Positions 33,571 to 46,129 of a DNA stretch of 64,000 bases are shown here, in pieces. The translations under genes and the position numbers were made by a program. Each line of letters opens with the position of its first letter. Within the stretch, counting starts at the first letter, position 1. A model generated the notes under the pieces. The model was not told the DNA's origin. It saw nothing but the letters and a program-made list of their open reading frames with translations, and made no database searches. This DNA is from Phoenix dactylifera (taxonomy: Eukaryota; Streptophyta; Magnoliopsida; Arecales; Arecaceae), in assembly GCF_009389715.1 (NCBI RefSeq), contig NC_052404.1, forward strand, positions 2,968,738 to 3,032,737, read 5' to 3'.

Positions 33571-35270
33571 TTTGTCCCCTCCTTTTTTCCCTCTTTGCAT
33601 ATTGTCGTTATTGTTACTGGTTTTGCCTTTTTTGTGTGCTTATGTTAGTGGAAGAAAATTATGGTACAAATCTTTTCTTGAGCAAAACCTTCTTGTTCTT
33701 TGGAAGCACGATCAAGAGTCTAAGTAATTGGGTGGAAATAGGTTGGGTCATGTTGGAGGTCAGACCAAGCTCGACTAGAGATCGTGAGAGCCTGCTTAGC
33801 ACCAAACCAAATCCGATCTTTTTTGGGGTAACCAAGCTCTTCGAACCAGAGATCCGATCTTTAACCCACTTCAATCCAAATCCGATCAGCCTTAATTTTT
33901 TGAGCTTGGGTTCAAAATCGAGTTGGTTCAAGTTAGGTTAGGTTAGATTAGATTGGACAAAATCGAGTTTTTGTTCTCCTCTTTTTTCCTCCCTTTGCAT
34001 ATTATTATTACTTTTACTAGTTTTACCTTTTGTTTGTGTACTTATGCAAGTGGTAGAAAATTATCATACAAATCTTTCCATGAACAAAACCTTCATGTTC
34101 TTTGGCAGCATTATCAAGAGCCTAACTAATTAGGTGGAAATTTGGGCAGGTTGGGCCAGGTTGGAGGTCAGACTAAGCCCAACTAGAGATCTTGAGACCT
34201 TGCCCAGCATCGAACTAGATCCGATTTTTTTTGTGGTAGTAACCCAAGCTCTTTGAACCGGAGATCCAATTCTTAACCTAATATCTTTGATCCAAATCTG
34301 ATCAGCCTTAATTTTTTAGCTCGGGTTCAAAATCGAGTTGGTTTAAGTTAGGTTAGGTTAGGTCAAGTTGGGCAAAATTGAGTTGTTGTTCCCTTGTTTT
34401 TCCTCCCTTTGTATATTGCTGTTATTAATTACTACCGATTTTGCCTTTTGTTTGTGTGCTTATGTGAGTGGAAGGAAATTATGATATAAATTTTTCTCTC
34501 AACGAAACCTTCCTGTTGTTTGCAAGCATGATCAAGAGTATAACTAATTAAGTGAAAATTTGGATAGCTTGGGTCAGGTTGGAGGCCAGACCTGCCAACT
34601 AGAGATTCCGAGACCCTACCCAACACCGAATCGGATCCAATCTTTAACACAATCTTTTTGATCCAAATCCAATCAACCTTAATCTTTTGAGCTTGGGTTC
34701 AAAATCGAGTTGGTTCAAGTTAGGGTCAGGTTAGACAAAATCAAGTTTTTTTTTTTTTTGAAAAACAGCAATTTATATAGCTCTAACGTGAGTACATCCT
34801 TCCAAGTCAGAAGAAAGTAAATAGTACAATGGGGGCGGGAGCTCTACTATTTTTGTCCCCTTTTTTTTTCTCCTTTTGTATGTTGTTGTTATTGTTACTA
34901 GTTTGGTCTTTTGTTTGTGTGCATATGTGAGTGGAAGGAAATTATGGTAGAAAATTTTTTTCCGGGACAAAACTTTTCTATTCTTTGGAAGCATGATCGA
35001 GTCTGACTAATTAGGTAGAAATTCGGATAGGTCAGATCAAGTTAGAGGTCAAACCAAGCCCAACTAGAGATCCTGAGACCCTGCCCAGCACCGAACCAGA
35101 TCCGATCTTTTTGTGGTAGCAACCCAAGCTCTTCGAACTAGAGATTCGATCTTTAACCCAATCTCTTCGATCCAAATCCAATCACCCTTAATTTTTGAGC
35201 TCGGGTTCAAAATCGAGTTGGTTCAAGTTAGGTTAGGTTAGGTCAGGTTGGACTGGGTTAATTGGATCAG
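33571..35270. repeat. Four tandem copies of a ~400-460-bp repeat
   Basis: Landmarks recur in the same order four times: a TTATT(G/A)...ACTAGTTTT block (33607, 34004, 34421, 34885), TGAGTGGAAG-type, ACCTTCTTGTTCTTTGG, GATCAAGAG, CTAACTAATTAGGTGGAAAT, GGTTGGAGGTCAGAC, CCAACTAGAGAT, CACCGAACC, AATCCGATC, and GGTTCAAAATCGAGTTGG followed by GTTAG pentamers. Spacings are about 397, 417 and 464 bp. The copies are diverged and non-coding. A T-rich insertion separates copies 3 and 4. Confidence 0.85.
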
Positions 35271-35425
35271 TTTAACCAAGTCATACCATATGAATAACAT
35301 TTAGAAATAAAATAAAATGAACTAGAGTTGGTAACTTGTGAATATTCTGTAGATCCTAATTTCAAATAGTTAAATGAATACTACTAAAATTTCAGAGAAT
35401 AGAGGCGCACGCACCTAATATATGC

Positions 35426-35462
<37 letters not shown>

Positions 35463-37370
35463 TAGGTTTGAGCTGGATTGGGTTGCCTCATATCTCAGCC
35501 CAAGCCCAAGCTGCCCCCTCCTGATCCAATTTCGAGCTAGGTTTGGTTGACTCGCCCAATTTCCACCTCTGATTCTTTGACCATCTTACATGATTGCCAT
35601 AAGCATAATTCTATAACAAATATGACCATGAGTTTATAAGAATAAATGAGGACCAGCCTCAAAACTTGCTTGACAAATACGCATAGCATTCTATCTTTGA
35701 CTGTCAAAGGATTTCAATGACCCGTAGCGAGGAACAAATAAGGGCACAAGAATGAAAAAAATTATAGTAGGAGATGAAGAAAATGATTTGATTAGGGAGA
35801 ACAAAGAATTTTTCAACTAGCTAGACTTGAATATTAAAATAAAATTAATAGAGAATATTAAGTTGGTAAAGCAATGTTCTAAGACCTTTGCTTTCATTGA
35901 AGATAGATAGATAAGTTTTTTGTTATACTAGTGAGGTTCGGGTCCCCAAATTCAGGTTGGATACTTCTTTTACTTGAAAGAGAAATTAGATAGAAAGCAG
36001 GGTTATTTTTTTTACTTTCTTTCAATTAATATTTATAAAAGTATGGTATAAAGCATCTGTTTGTACTAGAAATGTCCACCTTTTAGATTATTGATCAGAT
36101 TACTCTCCTAGTTGAAATATAATCTTTTTAAAATAAAAAATAAGATAAAAATTTTAAAATTTGGAAAAAAAAAGCTAAATCTCATCTTTTACATCGACTC
36201 GTCTTTTATCACGTTGCTAAATTCCCCTAGATTGGAAGTTATGACTTCTAGAATTTTTCGATTGTGATTGAGTCCTGGATATCACAAATCTTGCTTACAA
36301 ACCCTATTCAAAAACACAAAGTAGCCACAATAGTCCACAGCAAGTTAGTTGTGCTAAATTAAAGTTGGAGATTGATCATCCCCTTTGTTGGAGGATTGAT
36401 CACCAACACCAGATATCATAGACGGGTTTGCAAAAAAAAAAAAATGTACCAGTGCTGGAGTTGAATAATAAAAGAGGGGTGGCAACCTAAGGACTCAAGT
36501 TCATGGCAAGTTGAATGCAACTTGATCCCCTTCTACGCCATTCTCTTGCCAATGACAGATATATTGTCAAAAGCCTTGTGAAGAAAGTGATGGCACAGAT
36601 GGCCCTTCATGATCCAGGCAGATAAGCTTATTCTTTTGAGGCATACATTATGGTTACCCTTTTTTCATTTGCTTTAGATGTCACAAAACATATTGTAAAA
36701 AAGCTCTTAGCATGTTCCTTTGGAGGTAAAGTAGATGTGGGTTCATACATCATTGGATGGTCTCCTTTTGAAGTGCATCACATCATTTTCATATTTAGCT
36801 GAGTATCTGAAGTTAGATGTGATCTGCGAAGGCTGTCGGTCTCTGTCCCATACCTAAAGTCGGATGATCCACAGTTTGTGAAGAAGGTGGTTGTTTGCTT
36901 CAGATTCTGATCAAATCTATGGGGATTATTTCCTTGAGAACTTGTGGTAGCTGACCTGAGAATGCAAGCTTCAACAATGCTATGAAAACCAACATCATGA
37001 CTGGTGGTAGGTGGAAAGCGATGCCTGCGAGCTATGACATCTCAACCAGTTTTGGCCTGTGGGGCACGAGTTGCTTCTTTTCCATGCAAGAAGAGCAATG
37101 CTATGCAAAATGGTCATCTAAGAACCAGTTTAGTAGAAGGTTCTTGGAAGGACAGGTTGCATGAGGCTCTTTTGCTAGTAGTGCTTTATAGAGCAATTAA
37201 CATAGAGAGATATTGCTCCACATCTGAAGTATACTGCAGTAGTGCTTTGCTTGCTCTTCATACCTGGTGGTAATTTAGGCTTTGTCTTGGCTACCTTGAT
37301 TTCGATTAAAAAGAGGAATAAACAGGGATGAAACGAAGAGAAGAATTGGTACATAGTTGTTCTCTATTTT
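35271..37370. other. Intergenic region with no recognised gene
   Basis: Contains an (AT)n run at about 35430-35458. A SINE-like patch lies at about 35866-35945 (GTTGGTAAAGC A-box-like, GAGGTTCGGGTCCCC B-box-like, spacing longer than in a tRNA). Open frames near 36982-37273 have no family resemblance. Confidence 0.5.
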
Positions 37371-38090
37371 TGTAACAACTTAGGATTGGCTAGCTAGAAG
37401 GTATTATTTGGATTTTTTGATCCTGTATAAATGCCCCAAATCTACCCAGCGAATAACCGATATGAGACTAAACACATACCCGCACGGATTTTCACATACT
37501 CTTTCTGTTTAAGCGTTGACGTTCTCGTCAGACTAAGAGTTCAAATCTATTCAAATCTAATTACAAGCATCACGATCGGCCCGTGGTCAGCCTTAATATA
37601 ACAATATTGCAGTGCTCTTTAGTCCACATAGGTTATAGGCTGGATCCGCTCTGATACCATTTGTAACAATTCAGAACCTCATCCAAAAAAACTAGTCGAA
37701 AAGTATTATTTGAATTCTTTGATCCTATATAAACACCCAAGATCTACCTAACGAACAACTGATATAGGACTAAATACACGTTTGCATGGATTCACATATA
37801 CTCTTCTCGTTTAAACCCGACGTTCTTGTCAGGTTAAGGGTTCAAATCTATATAAATCTAATCACAAGCACCACGATCAGTCCGTGGTCAGTTCCAATAG
37901 ATCCATGCTGCAGTGCCTCCTAATCCACATAGATTATAAATCAGGTATGCTCCGATACTATTTATAACAACTTAAAATCTCATCCAAAATGACTAGCCGA
38001 AAGATATTATTTGAATTTTTTGATGTACCCCATATTTACTCAGCAAATAACCAATATGAAACTAAACACACGCTCGTATGAAACCCCACA
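37371..38090 (-). mobile_element. Tandem TRIM: three LTRs and two internal regions
   Basis: LTR copies at 37371-37496, 37662-37796 and 37963-38090 alternate with two internal regions carrying the minus-strand primer-binding site TGGTATCAGAGCGGA (just left of 37662) and a mutated version (left of 37963). The whole unit is flanked by a perfect ATTTT 5-bp duplication (37366-37370 and 38091-38095). It is the same family as 6938 and 18309, but the LTRs are more diverged. Confidence 0.85.
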
Positions 38091-38095
38091 ATTTT

Positions 38096-38732
38096 TCTCC
38101 CTAGTCCTCACTGGAGACGTGTTTCCTTTTTTTTTTTTTTTTTTTTCTCCCTTGTACAATGAAGGGAAGGGAAGGCCAGCCCCATTTATCTGCCCTACTG
38201 TTCTTTTCTGAGGCAAAGCAATCCAAAAACATCTTAATAACATAATGTGATCTTACAAAAAGAAAAGGGGGAAAAACAAATAATCTCAGTTGATTTTAAC
38301 ATTTAAAAATCTATCATAAGCATTTTTCAGAAAAATAGATAACAAACGGTACATTTCCTCGAGGAAATCTAGATATGTCTAATGGTTAATGTAGATATTA
38401 TTACCTTCCTATCGCACAAAGAATGGAAGAAGGGGCACAGAAAGTTTCATTAACATTCCCAGCAATGGAAAGCCATTCAGCAAACACCGCATTTGATGGA
38501 GCTTCTTTTTTTCTGAACTGGAAGTAGAGCATTTTTTTTTTTTTAACTTCGTTACGTCACTCTCCTCTTTTTTTTGTTACTCATAGCTGATCAGATGAAC
38601 ACAGTGCCTGAACAAGAACTGGAGAACACTAGAGCTACATTTTAGTTCTATACAGAAGTACATTTAAGTTGTGCATAGGAACAATGGACATGAACTGCTT
38701 CCCACCGCCGCAACGGCAACAACCACAGGTTC
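38096..38732. other. Region between tandem TRIM and ERD15 stop; ERD15 3'UTR
   Basis: Poly-T run at about 38128-38146, then T/A-rich sequence. The ERD15 3'UTR (minus strand) should occupy roughly 38450-38732. Nothing else is seen. Confidence 0.55.
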
Positions 38733-39379
38733 TCAACGGGGCTGCTGAATGATGCGGTGAGGGCTGCGCTTCAGGCTCATGCATTGCGATGGCTTCGCTC
38801 GAATCCTGGCTGGTTCCACAGCAGGTCTCACCCAGCCATTCTTAGGAGATTTCAAGTTCAGGCTCCTGATCACTGCCTCTGCATCATTCTCGAAGCCTGT
38901 ATCCAGAACATTATCACAACTATTAAAATTGTAAAAATGGATAAGACTGGTAATTACATATGGCTGGCTGCATACAGACTTGAAGATGTTACAGTGCATT
39001 TTGTGAAACAGAAATGCCTACCAGGCTTTGGGTTCTCTTTCTTCTGCATACCAGAAACTAGTTCTTCAGCACCCAGAGCTTGGTGGTAAGCTGCAGCTTC
39101 AAACTCCGCCTCGAGAATCGACAACTCATCTGCGATGCCAAGATCGAAAGATTCTGGAAGCAGATTTGTGACATCCTCATCATCATCGCCATCAAAAGTT
39201 TCTTGCTCCTGGTGCTGATGGAACCAGTGATCACGGAACCATGTGGTTGTCTTCACCAGCTCCCACCACTTGGGGGAGAAATCCTCTACCTGCTGAAATG
39301 CTGCCGGGATAAAAAGTGGGGCATTCGGGTTGAGTGTAGACTTTGCTGCTGCCCCAGAAGGCATTGCCATGGTGCTCAT
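38733..39379 (-). CDS. ERD15: ERD15-like (early responsive to dehydration 15) protein
   Basis: Two coding exons, 39022-39379 and 38733-38896, join in phase to give 173 aa. Near the N-terminus is a PAM2 motif (LNPNAPLFIPAAF, residues 16-28) that binds the MLLE domain of poly(A)-binding protein. The conserved DFSPKWWELV, an acidic stretch (FDGDDDEDVTNLLPESFD) and the C-terminal QPR box (IIQQPR end) follow. ERD15 proteins are small, acidic, rapidly induced stress proteins acting in ABA and defence responses. An ATG two codons downstream (MAMP) could also start. The 5'UTR has an intron of about 1.9 kb (39398-41286; donor GTAAAAG, acceptor TTGTAG), and the leader exon is about 41287-41345. An ABRE core and a DRE core lie upstream of the TATA box. 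Confidence 0.93.
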
Positions 39380-39397
39380 TTCAGCAGTAACTTTTTC

Positions 39398-39414
39398 TAC
39401 AAAATGAAACAAAG

Positions 39415-39454
<40 letters not shown>

Positions 39455-41286
39455 ATTTAGCAGGTGATACAAACAAAAGCTCAAAAGAAAATGGAATGCT
39501 GGAAGAGTTATTCTAGATGCATAATTTTGAAACAGTTAAAAGCTCCACAACACCTTGATGTCTCACCCAAAGTATAATCATGTGAAATAACACAGTTCCT
39601 CAAAGCTTCATGAATAACACATGACTTGCACCTAAACTTCATGTTTCTTTTTTCTCTTTTTCAATTCTATATGCAATGCAAGTAAAACACCCATGTCGGC
39701 AATAACTTCGAGGAGTTTTTAAAGTGCACAAGTAAAGAACTGACTTATGATGAATCTGCTTGCAAATTACAATGTTTAATTTGATCAAGTGAAGGAACAT
39801 ACTATGGCGCCTTCAAAGATATAAGAATATTTCAATCAAAAAAAAAATCAAAGATATATCCATGCACCAATCATGTGTAAGACAACTCCAAAGAGAAATT
39901 TGATAAGATGCCTTAATTTTAGATTACCCATAACTGCAGCTAACAAGCAATAAACAATAAAACTGCAGACTGCTTTTACCAAACGGGGAACACATAATTG
40001 ATGATGGAAGGTTTAGATTCAGCATGCAAAAAGCCAGACAGACCAAATCATAAACAAATATTGTTCGGATATGCCTATAACCAACCAATTGCCCTGTCGT
40101 GCTGAGGGGAACAAACAAATTGAATGTAGAACAGATCTAAGACAATGAATTATGTTTTTGATCAAATATGCACATCCAAGAAGAAAGAAAACCAATCTAT
40201 ACATGCAGATAATTTAAACCATTGATCAAAAGATAGCTATTCAAATTCTTGAACAAGAAATTAGCCGAAGAAAATAAGAATAAATTCATGCCCCCAATCC
40301 CATCACCATGATAACAGATCGAAACAAACCATATTCGTGCTTCTAACACTTCCAAGAGATCTGCCTCATCAAGTGATCCCAAAAGCATATATAAGATCCC
40401 GAGACAGCCCTTTCCATCTCGAACTACAACTCTAAAAAGTTGTGACTGTTACAAGATCTAATGATAGAAATTACTTATTCCGAACCAGCCAACCAACACA
40501 GAAACTATTTTAGTTATTTTAGCCTACTTAAAACAGAGAAACTATTGTAAACTAAAATTCAACAACCAGATAACCAAATAAAAATTCACTCAAATGAGAC
40601 TAAATAACCAAACAGATTATAAACAGTAAACAGCCTCCAAAAACGCAATAACAGCATAAATCGGTCTATTAATCCCTCAAAATAGGAACAGGCTAAGCAG
40701 AACATAATCCTTATCCACAAATCAAACTAGATAACCAAAGAGACTGTGAAAACAGCCCCCAAAAACCCAAATAACAGCATGAATCAGACAAATAATTTCG
40801 AAAACAGAAAGAGGCTAAGCAGAACATAATCATTATTTGCAGATCTACGAAATTTTGGTTATTTCGAGATAAACACAAGCACAGGAACTGCAACCGAGAA
40901 CATGACTATGACTAAGACTGTGATTCTTGATCTGACAACCATAAGCTTTCTGCTTGCAGATCAAAGCATATACACAACTCGCAAATCCATAGATTTAATC
41001 CATAATCTCGGATCTGACCTAAAACACACAGTCTCACCTCAGAACCAGTCTTCCAGATCTTTTAAACCATATAAAAATCTAAGAATAAATCCTAAAGCAT
41101 CATGCGACCAGATCCTTTTAAGATTTTCCGAGATCTAACGAGTTCAACCCCTCTCCCCGTATAAAGATCTGGATCAAATTGTTCAGATCTAGCAGTAGTA
41201 GAATAGCTTTTGGAGATCAGATCGGACATCGAACAACAAATCTGGTAAATTTGCTGAGATTATATTAACCAGACAAAAACTTTTAC
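39398..41286 (-). other. ERD15 5'UTR intron
   Basis: Bounded by GAAAG/GTAAAAG at 41286 and TTGTAG/AAAAAG near 39398. It holds a (GA)n microsatellite at about 39419-39451 and AT-rich sequence with repeated AGATCTG/GATC words. No coding exon is seen. The boundaries are inferred from splice consensus and the TATA box position. Confidence 0.65.
39419..39451. repeat. (GA)n microsatellite
   Basis: Pure GA run just inside the acceptor end of the ERD15 leader intron (CT-rich on the coding strand). Confidence 0.95.
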
Positions 41287-41370
41287 CTTTCCGGAATTTC
41301 CACTAAATATCTGCGATTTTAGGGACCTGAAAAGGATGAGACCCGCGGGGCGGAAAGAGACCATGGGTAG

Positions 41371-41379
41371 TATTTATAG
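41371..41379 (-). promoter_or_regulatory. ERD15: TATA box of ERD15
   Basis: Minus-strand CTATAAATA, a near-perfect plant TATA box, about 85 bp before the inferred leader-intron donor. Transcription would start at about 41340-41345. Confidence 0.75.
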
Positions 41380-41500
41380 GCGGAGAAAGGGTGACCGAGT
41401 TCCGAGCCTTGTGGTTCGGAGTTCCGAGGCTAGAGGCTCGGAAAGAAGACGAGCGCGAGACTAGAAGGTTCGTAACTTGGTTAGGCCAGCAAGGCTTGAA

Positions 41501-41524
41501 CACGTTGGGAGTCGTAGCGCCGAC
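41501..41524. promoter_or_regulatory. ABRE core and DRE/CRT core upstream of ERD15
   Basis: ACGTG (minus strand, 41501-41505) is the ABA-response core. GCCGAC (41519-41524) is the DREB/CBF-binding core. Both are about 125-150 bp upstream of the TATA box, a typical position for stress elements. Confidence 0.45.
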
Positions 41525-44500
41525 GGTGGGATAAAAAAATCTAGAAGGGTCGAAAAGTCCTCGAGCTTATGAGTCACCTTGGGGTGCTTTATTCCTTGGC
41601 ATTGCAACAATAATAAATTATTTTCAAGTGTCGACAATCTCTCCCATGAGACAAAAGAAACAGTAAAATAGCTCATAATCATAACATTACTCTAGTATCT
41701 GCCACAAAATTACAGTACAATATATGCACAGTTTGTGCCATGGAATGTTCCTCCATATAGCTTAATCTAATCATCTCTAAGGACTCTTTGATTCACCAGG
41801 ATGAGAGAAAAAATTAATAATAAATAATAAATAATAGATACTTAATATTTGTTAGGGTTTTTTAAAAAAATAGAAACTAGCTTTTTTTATATAAAAAAAT
41901 TTATGTGAGATATGGAAAAATTTAATTTCTACCGGATCGGAATAGGAATATTTATTTTTCTCTAGATTAAATGGAGTAAGATTTTTTTCCGTATTAAGAA
42001 TGTAACAGATATATATTATTTTTTCAGAAAAGTAGAAGCTCAATAGCAATCAAATTAATAAAAAATATTTTTTGGCATTGGATATTCTGATATTTTATTT
42101 TTTAAAGAAATATTTTGATGAGAAATGATTTTTGTTATGAACCAAATGAGATCTAAGTTTTGAGATTTCTTGAGACATGACAAATCTAACTCATCAACTA
42201 TTTCACTATTTGTCTTGGAGGGATGGGCCAGAATTACCAACATGATCTGATGAATAGATAAAAAGATAAAGGAGAAGAAAAAGGGCTATGCTGATAGTGA
42301 TGGAAGCTAAGATAGCAGCAAAAATCTGTTCACTGTGACCTTTTTCTTAAATTACCATCACCACCGGGGTCTGCTGAACTATGATCTTTGTCTCCAATTT
42401 TTATCACCATTAAGATTTGCCGAACCAGGCCAAACTGCCTGATTTAGGTAGTACCGTGTTGATCTGGTGCGAAACCGGATTGGTTCAGCTATTTTTATTT
42501 GGTTCCGCCTGAAACTTTGTTGGACCGACCGGAACTGACCGATTTGTTGTCGGTTCGCACCGAGTCAAACCAGTTTCGAATCGAGTTGGATATTGCATTA
42601 TTGTCGTTGCCATCTTATGCCTTTTAAAGGCATCATGTGGCATTGGAAAGGCCCGAGAAGGCCTTTTAACGTAATTTGCAGCGCTTTTCTTTCTCAAAAA
42701 TTGTAAAATAAGAAAAGATCATGTCAAAATTTTTGATTTGGGCTTGATTTTTTTATATATTGTAGACCTATGGACAATGCCCATCCTGACATAAAAATTT
42801 TTAATTTTTAGATTATATATAATTTTAAAAAATCTAAAAATTTAAAAAAAGTGATTATCAATTAATTTTTTTTGAAAACTCCAAAAAGAAAAAGGCATGT
42901 TGGTCCGTGAACCGGCGTGCCCTACCGATCCAGTACGATATCGAACCAAATCGAACGCCGAACGCCGAACGCCGACTGATATGGTTCCTGTACTGATTCA
43001 GCTCCATCAACTTCAACGTCTCGATCAAGGCTTAGAAAATGGTGAGTTAATTTTGGACCTTTCTAGGTTAAGTCACCATCGGCCTAGACCGGACAGATCT
43101 CAGCCGTTGGATGGGCAAATGATGGTAGATGGCACGATGGAAAATAAGGCCGGAAAGCTTGGGTGGGAAGGGAGACGACAATCTTGACCCCGTCCGCTGA
43201 ACCCACGATCTTCATGTGATGGCTCTGATTGGTGGGGCCCATGTTGCCTCCACCTGTACTCCATTACATGTATCGTATTATAATAATTCCTTATCTGATG
43301 TGACAAATATACGTCACAAACCAGGTTTATTTTAAAGTTTAAACTTTAAACTATTGGTTTGGTTTTAGCTCTTCTTCGTGGCATGTGCTTCAGTCCGGAC
43401 CTGAGGCTTGGAATGAAGCAGGTGTGGCCAGTTTGGCGGGTCCCACTGTTGTATGGTCCGGATAACTCATGCAACAGTAGGGTTTTGAAGTGAGGGCTTG
43501 AGATTTGTATGATAAAAAAATTACCTCATAGATTACTGCATGGGATTTTTTTTTTTGATTCTTTATATATTTTAGTTTCTTTTTTATATGGATATAATTT
43601 TATTAAATTAGTATAATAAATTTAATTTTATCAAAAAATTGAAATTTGCTTCGTTGTTCCTCTCCCTCTCTCCCCTCCCCCAATGCACGCAGCCTGTTTG
43701 GTATTGGTATTGTTTTTGTATTTATGTTCCTTGCAAATGAGTGGGACACCGTATAAAAATTATTGTTGGGGTAGCACACTAGTGTGATGCTTTTAGTTTT
43801 ACTATTTTACAAAAGTAGCAAATATTTTACTATCAAAAACTCTTATAATTTTTCAAATAATATGGAAGAAAATTTTATCATGTGTATTTGTTTAATTTAA
43901 TCTAATTTTTATTATATTTTTGAAAACAAAGGTGGTACCAAATGGGCTTTCGCCTTTTTTTTTCTTTTTTTCTTCCTATATTTTTGGTTGGATTATCATG
44001 ATTGAGGAGGATTACCAAATCTGATATGAAGCACTTTGGTCATTATAAGTAGGATCGGACCGAATTTAGGAGTAAGATCCTGCATATTGAAAAGCCGAGT
44101 TGTGAGCTAAACTTCTAGAGGTCTTAACTGAGTCATATGACGTCCGATTAAAATATTATTTTTTTTGAAATTATATAACCTTTTAAGATCAATGACATGA
44201 TGTCCCTCCAAGGAGAGCCGTGTTCTTAGCGATCGTGCCTAAATTCCATCATTTGGATTCTAAAATAGGCCGGTTAAACCGAAAATTTTATTTTTGAAAA
44301 AGACTTTCGTCGAATGTATCTCTTAATCCGAGAAGAATATAACAGAGTGACATAGGCAAAATTGATGTAAAAGTAGAAATCTATCTTCCATAGAATTTTA
44401 GGTTTTTTGAGTTTATATCTACTAATCATGTCTACGAAAATAAACTGTATTAGAATTGAACTAAGAATTCAATACAAATTATGCATGGATGGACCTCAAC

Positions 44501-44843
44501 ATTATAAATAGAGGTTATGTACCTCGATTTTATTGTCATTAATAAAAGAAGGGATATAAACTCTACTTTTAAAATGCTTCTACTTTTTTCTAAATTTTTT
44601 TTTGAGAGATTCGAGTTGAGCAAATTGGAAAAAAAAAAAAACATATCTCTCCGATCACATCATATCAATGCATGCTTGATCATGCTATGCCTACACATTG
44701 GTGTAATAGAGGTCAATCCAATAATTGAGGTTTTCTTTTGGGAGAGGATGCAATAATTAAAGATAAATTACATAAATTTGCTCCACCCAAAATACTTGCA
44801 TAAATTAATTCCAAAATATAGATGGCAAGAAAAATTAGAATTT
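41525..44843. other. Intergenic region between ERD15 and the Tat retrotransposon
   Basis: Mostly AT-rich. A GGTACC/CCGAACC-rich patch at about 42411-42560 and another at about 42895-42980 (with a CGAACGC triplicate at 42951-42972) resemble decayed members of the MITE family. Ends and target duplications could not be defined. No gene is seen. Confidence 0.5.
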
Positions 44844-44848
44844 CTTAA

Positions 44849-45594
44849 TGTTGCTGGTGGTCCAAACCGAGAACGATTGACACGACGGTGTGAACGGGGT
44901 TCCGTCTGAGTTGCCTTGGTTGGTGTTGGTTGCGCTCCACCTTCCACCGGGAGACCTGCAAACAAGCCTCGCACCACCACTGGGGTAGTGGGGGCCCTCC
45001 GACGATCAAGTCAGAGGAGATTGGAGGAGGAGGAAAGATGATAATCGCAAATAAGAGAATGCTCTGGGAGATGTTGCTTACCCCCCCTTCTCCCCCCAGC
45101 CGCATATATACCTGGCTGGGGGGTCTCTCAGGGGGGTTTGTCATCGTGGGGCACGATGGAGTGGCCACTGACATGGCCGTTACAGGGCGTCGTGGAGCAG
45201 CGCCGGGTACGGCCATGACAGGGCGTAGTGGAGTTCCGTTTTGTACGGCTGATACAGGAGATCGTGGAGCAGCATCGGATACAGCCGTTGCAGGGAGTAG
45301 TGGAGCAGGAGGCCGCGGCGTGCCTCTGGGGAATAGCCTGTCATTGTCGAAAGATATCCGACTCGGGGTCGGAGTGCTGGATCAGGGGGCAGCCGACTCG
45401 GGGTCGGGCTGCGGAGCCGAAGATATCCGACTCGGGGTCGGAGTGCTGGATCAGGGGGCAGCCGACTCGGGGTCGGGCTGCGGAGCCGAAGATATCCGAC
45501 TCGGGGTCGGAGTGCTGAATCAAGGGGCAGCCGTGGTCTTCCTGGGCGCGCGTGCCGGTCACGTGGGGCATGGTGGCTAAGTTCCCCCGTAACA
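44849..45594 (-). repeat. 3' LTR of Tat element
   Basis: On the minus strand begins TGTTACGGGG and ends CCAGCAACA. It contains a 69-bp unit repeated about 2.5 times (GATATCC at 45353, 45422 and 45491), each with GACTCGGGGTCGG. The repeats keep frames open on both strands; those ORFs have no domain and are treated as spurious. Confidence 0.95.
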
Positions 45595-45597
45595 GTA

Positions 45598-45612
45598 GCC
45601 CCCCACTCCCGA
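45598..45612 (-). promoter_or_regulatory. Polypurine tract of Tat element
   Basis: On the minus strand, CGGGAGTGGGGGGC immediately precedes the 3' LTR, where plus-strand DNA priming is expected. Confidence 0.7.
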
Positions 45613-45860
45613 GCCTGGAACCAGAAGGGGAACGGGTGAAGGGAGTGATGCTTCGAGATTGCCACCATCCCTCAGAAAGGCGCGCGCTCTTTGAGTTTCC
45701 CGCCTTCTTTATGGCGTATGGCGGTTGTCGCTGATCTGGCAGGCTGAGGATTTCGGCGGACATCCTTCCTTAATGGTGTCGATTCGCCTTTGGGGCGCGA
45801 GCGACCCTTCGGCAGCCAGGCGTCCTCTGGCGTCATCGAGGCGTCACTCGCCTTTCCGCA

Positions 45861-45868
45861 TATTTAAT
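45861..45868 (+). promoter_or_regulatory. Possible TATA box of the antisense gene
   Basis: GCATATTTAATC on the plus strand lies in otherwise GC-rich DNA, followed by a pyrimidine-rich leader. It may be spliced once: donor GGTGAGTT near 46001, acceptor CCATTAG at 46128, two bases before the ATG. Confidence 0.4.
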
Positions 45869-46129
45869 CGGGGGCCCTCCCCCGTCCGTCTTCCTCTTTA
45901 CAGATATTTTCGAGTTTCTCCTTTGCGCTGCCGTTGTTGCCGTCGGACTGTTCGCTTGCTTCTCCTTTGTCGCTCTCGGAACCGTTCTTCCTTCTCTTCC
46001 GGTGAGTTACCCCATTCTTCTACTTAGGGCTCTCCATACTTTCTCCTTTTATACCAGTGCACTCCAGTCGTTCCGGTCTTTCCCCCTTTCTTGTCCCCGT
46101 CCTGACCGTAGGTTTATTGGCCATTAGGA

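Noticed and set aside
35866..35945. tRNA-like A and B boxes (GTTGGTAAAGC, GGTTCGGGTCCCC)
   Set aside because: Box spacing is too long for a tRNA and no acceptor stem is seen; possibly a SINE but unproven.
36982..37273. Overlapping plus-strand frames of 60-89 aa
   Set aside because: No domain, no splice context and no codon pattern supporting a gene.
44930..45668. Long open frames on both strands in the LTR (and again at 57294-57969)
   Set aside because: They arise from the 69-bp GC-rich repeats, occur identically in both LTRs and have no recognisable domain.
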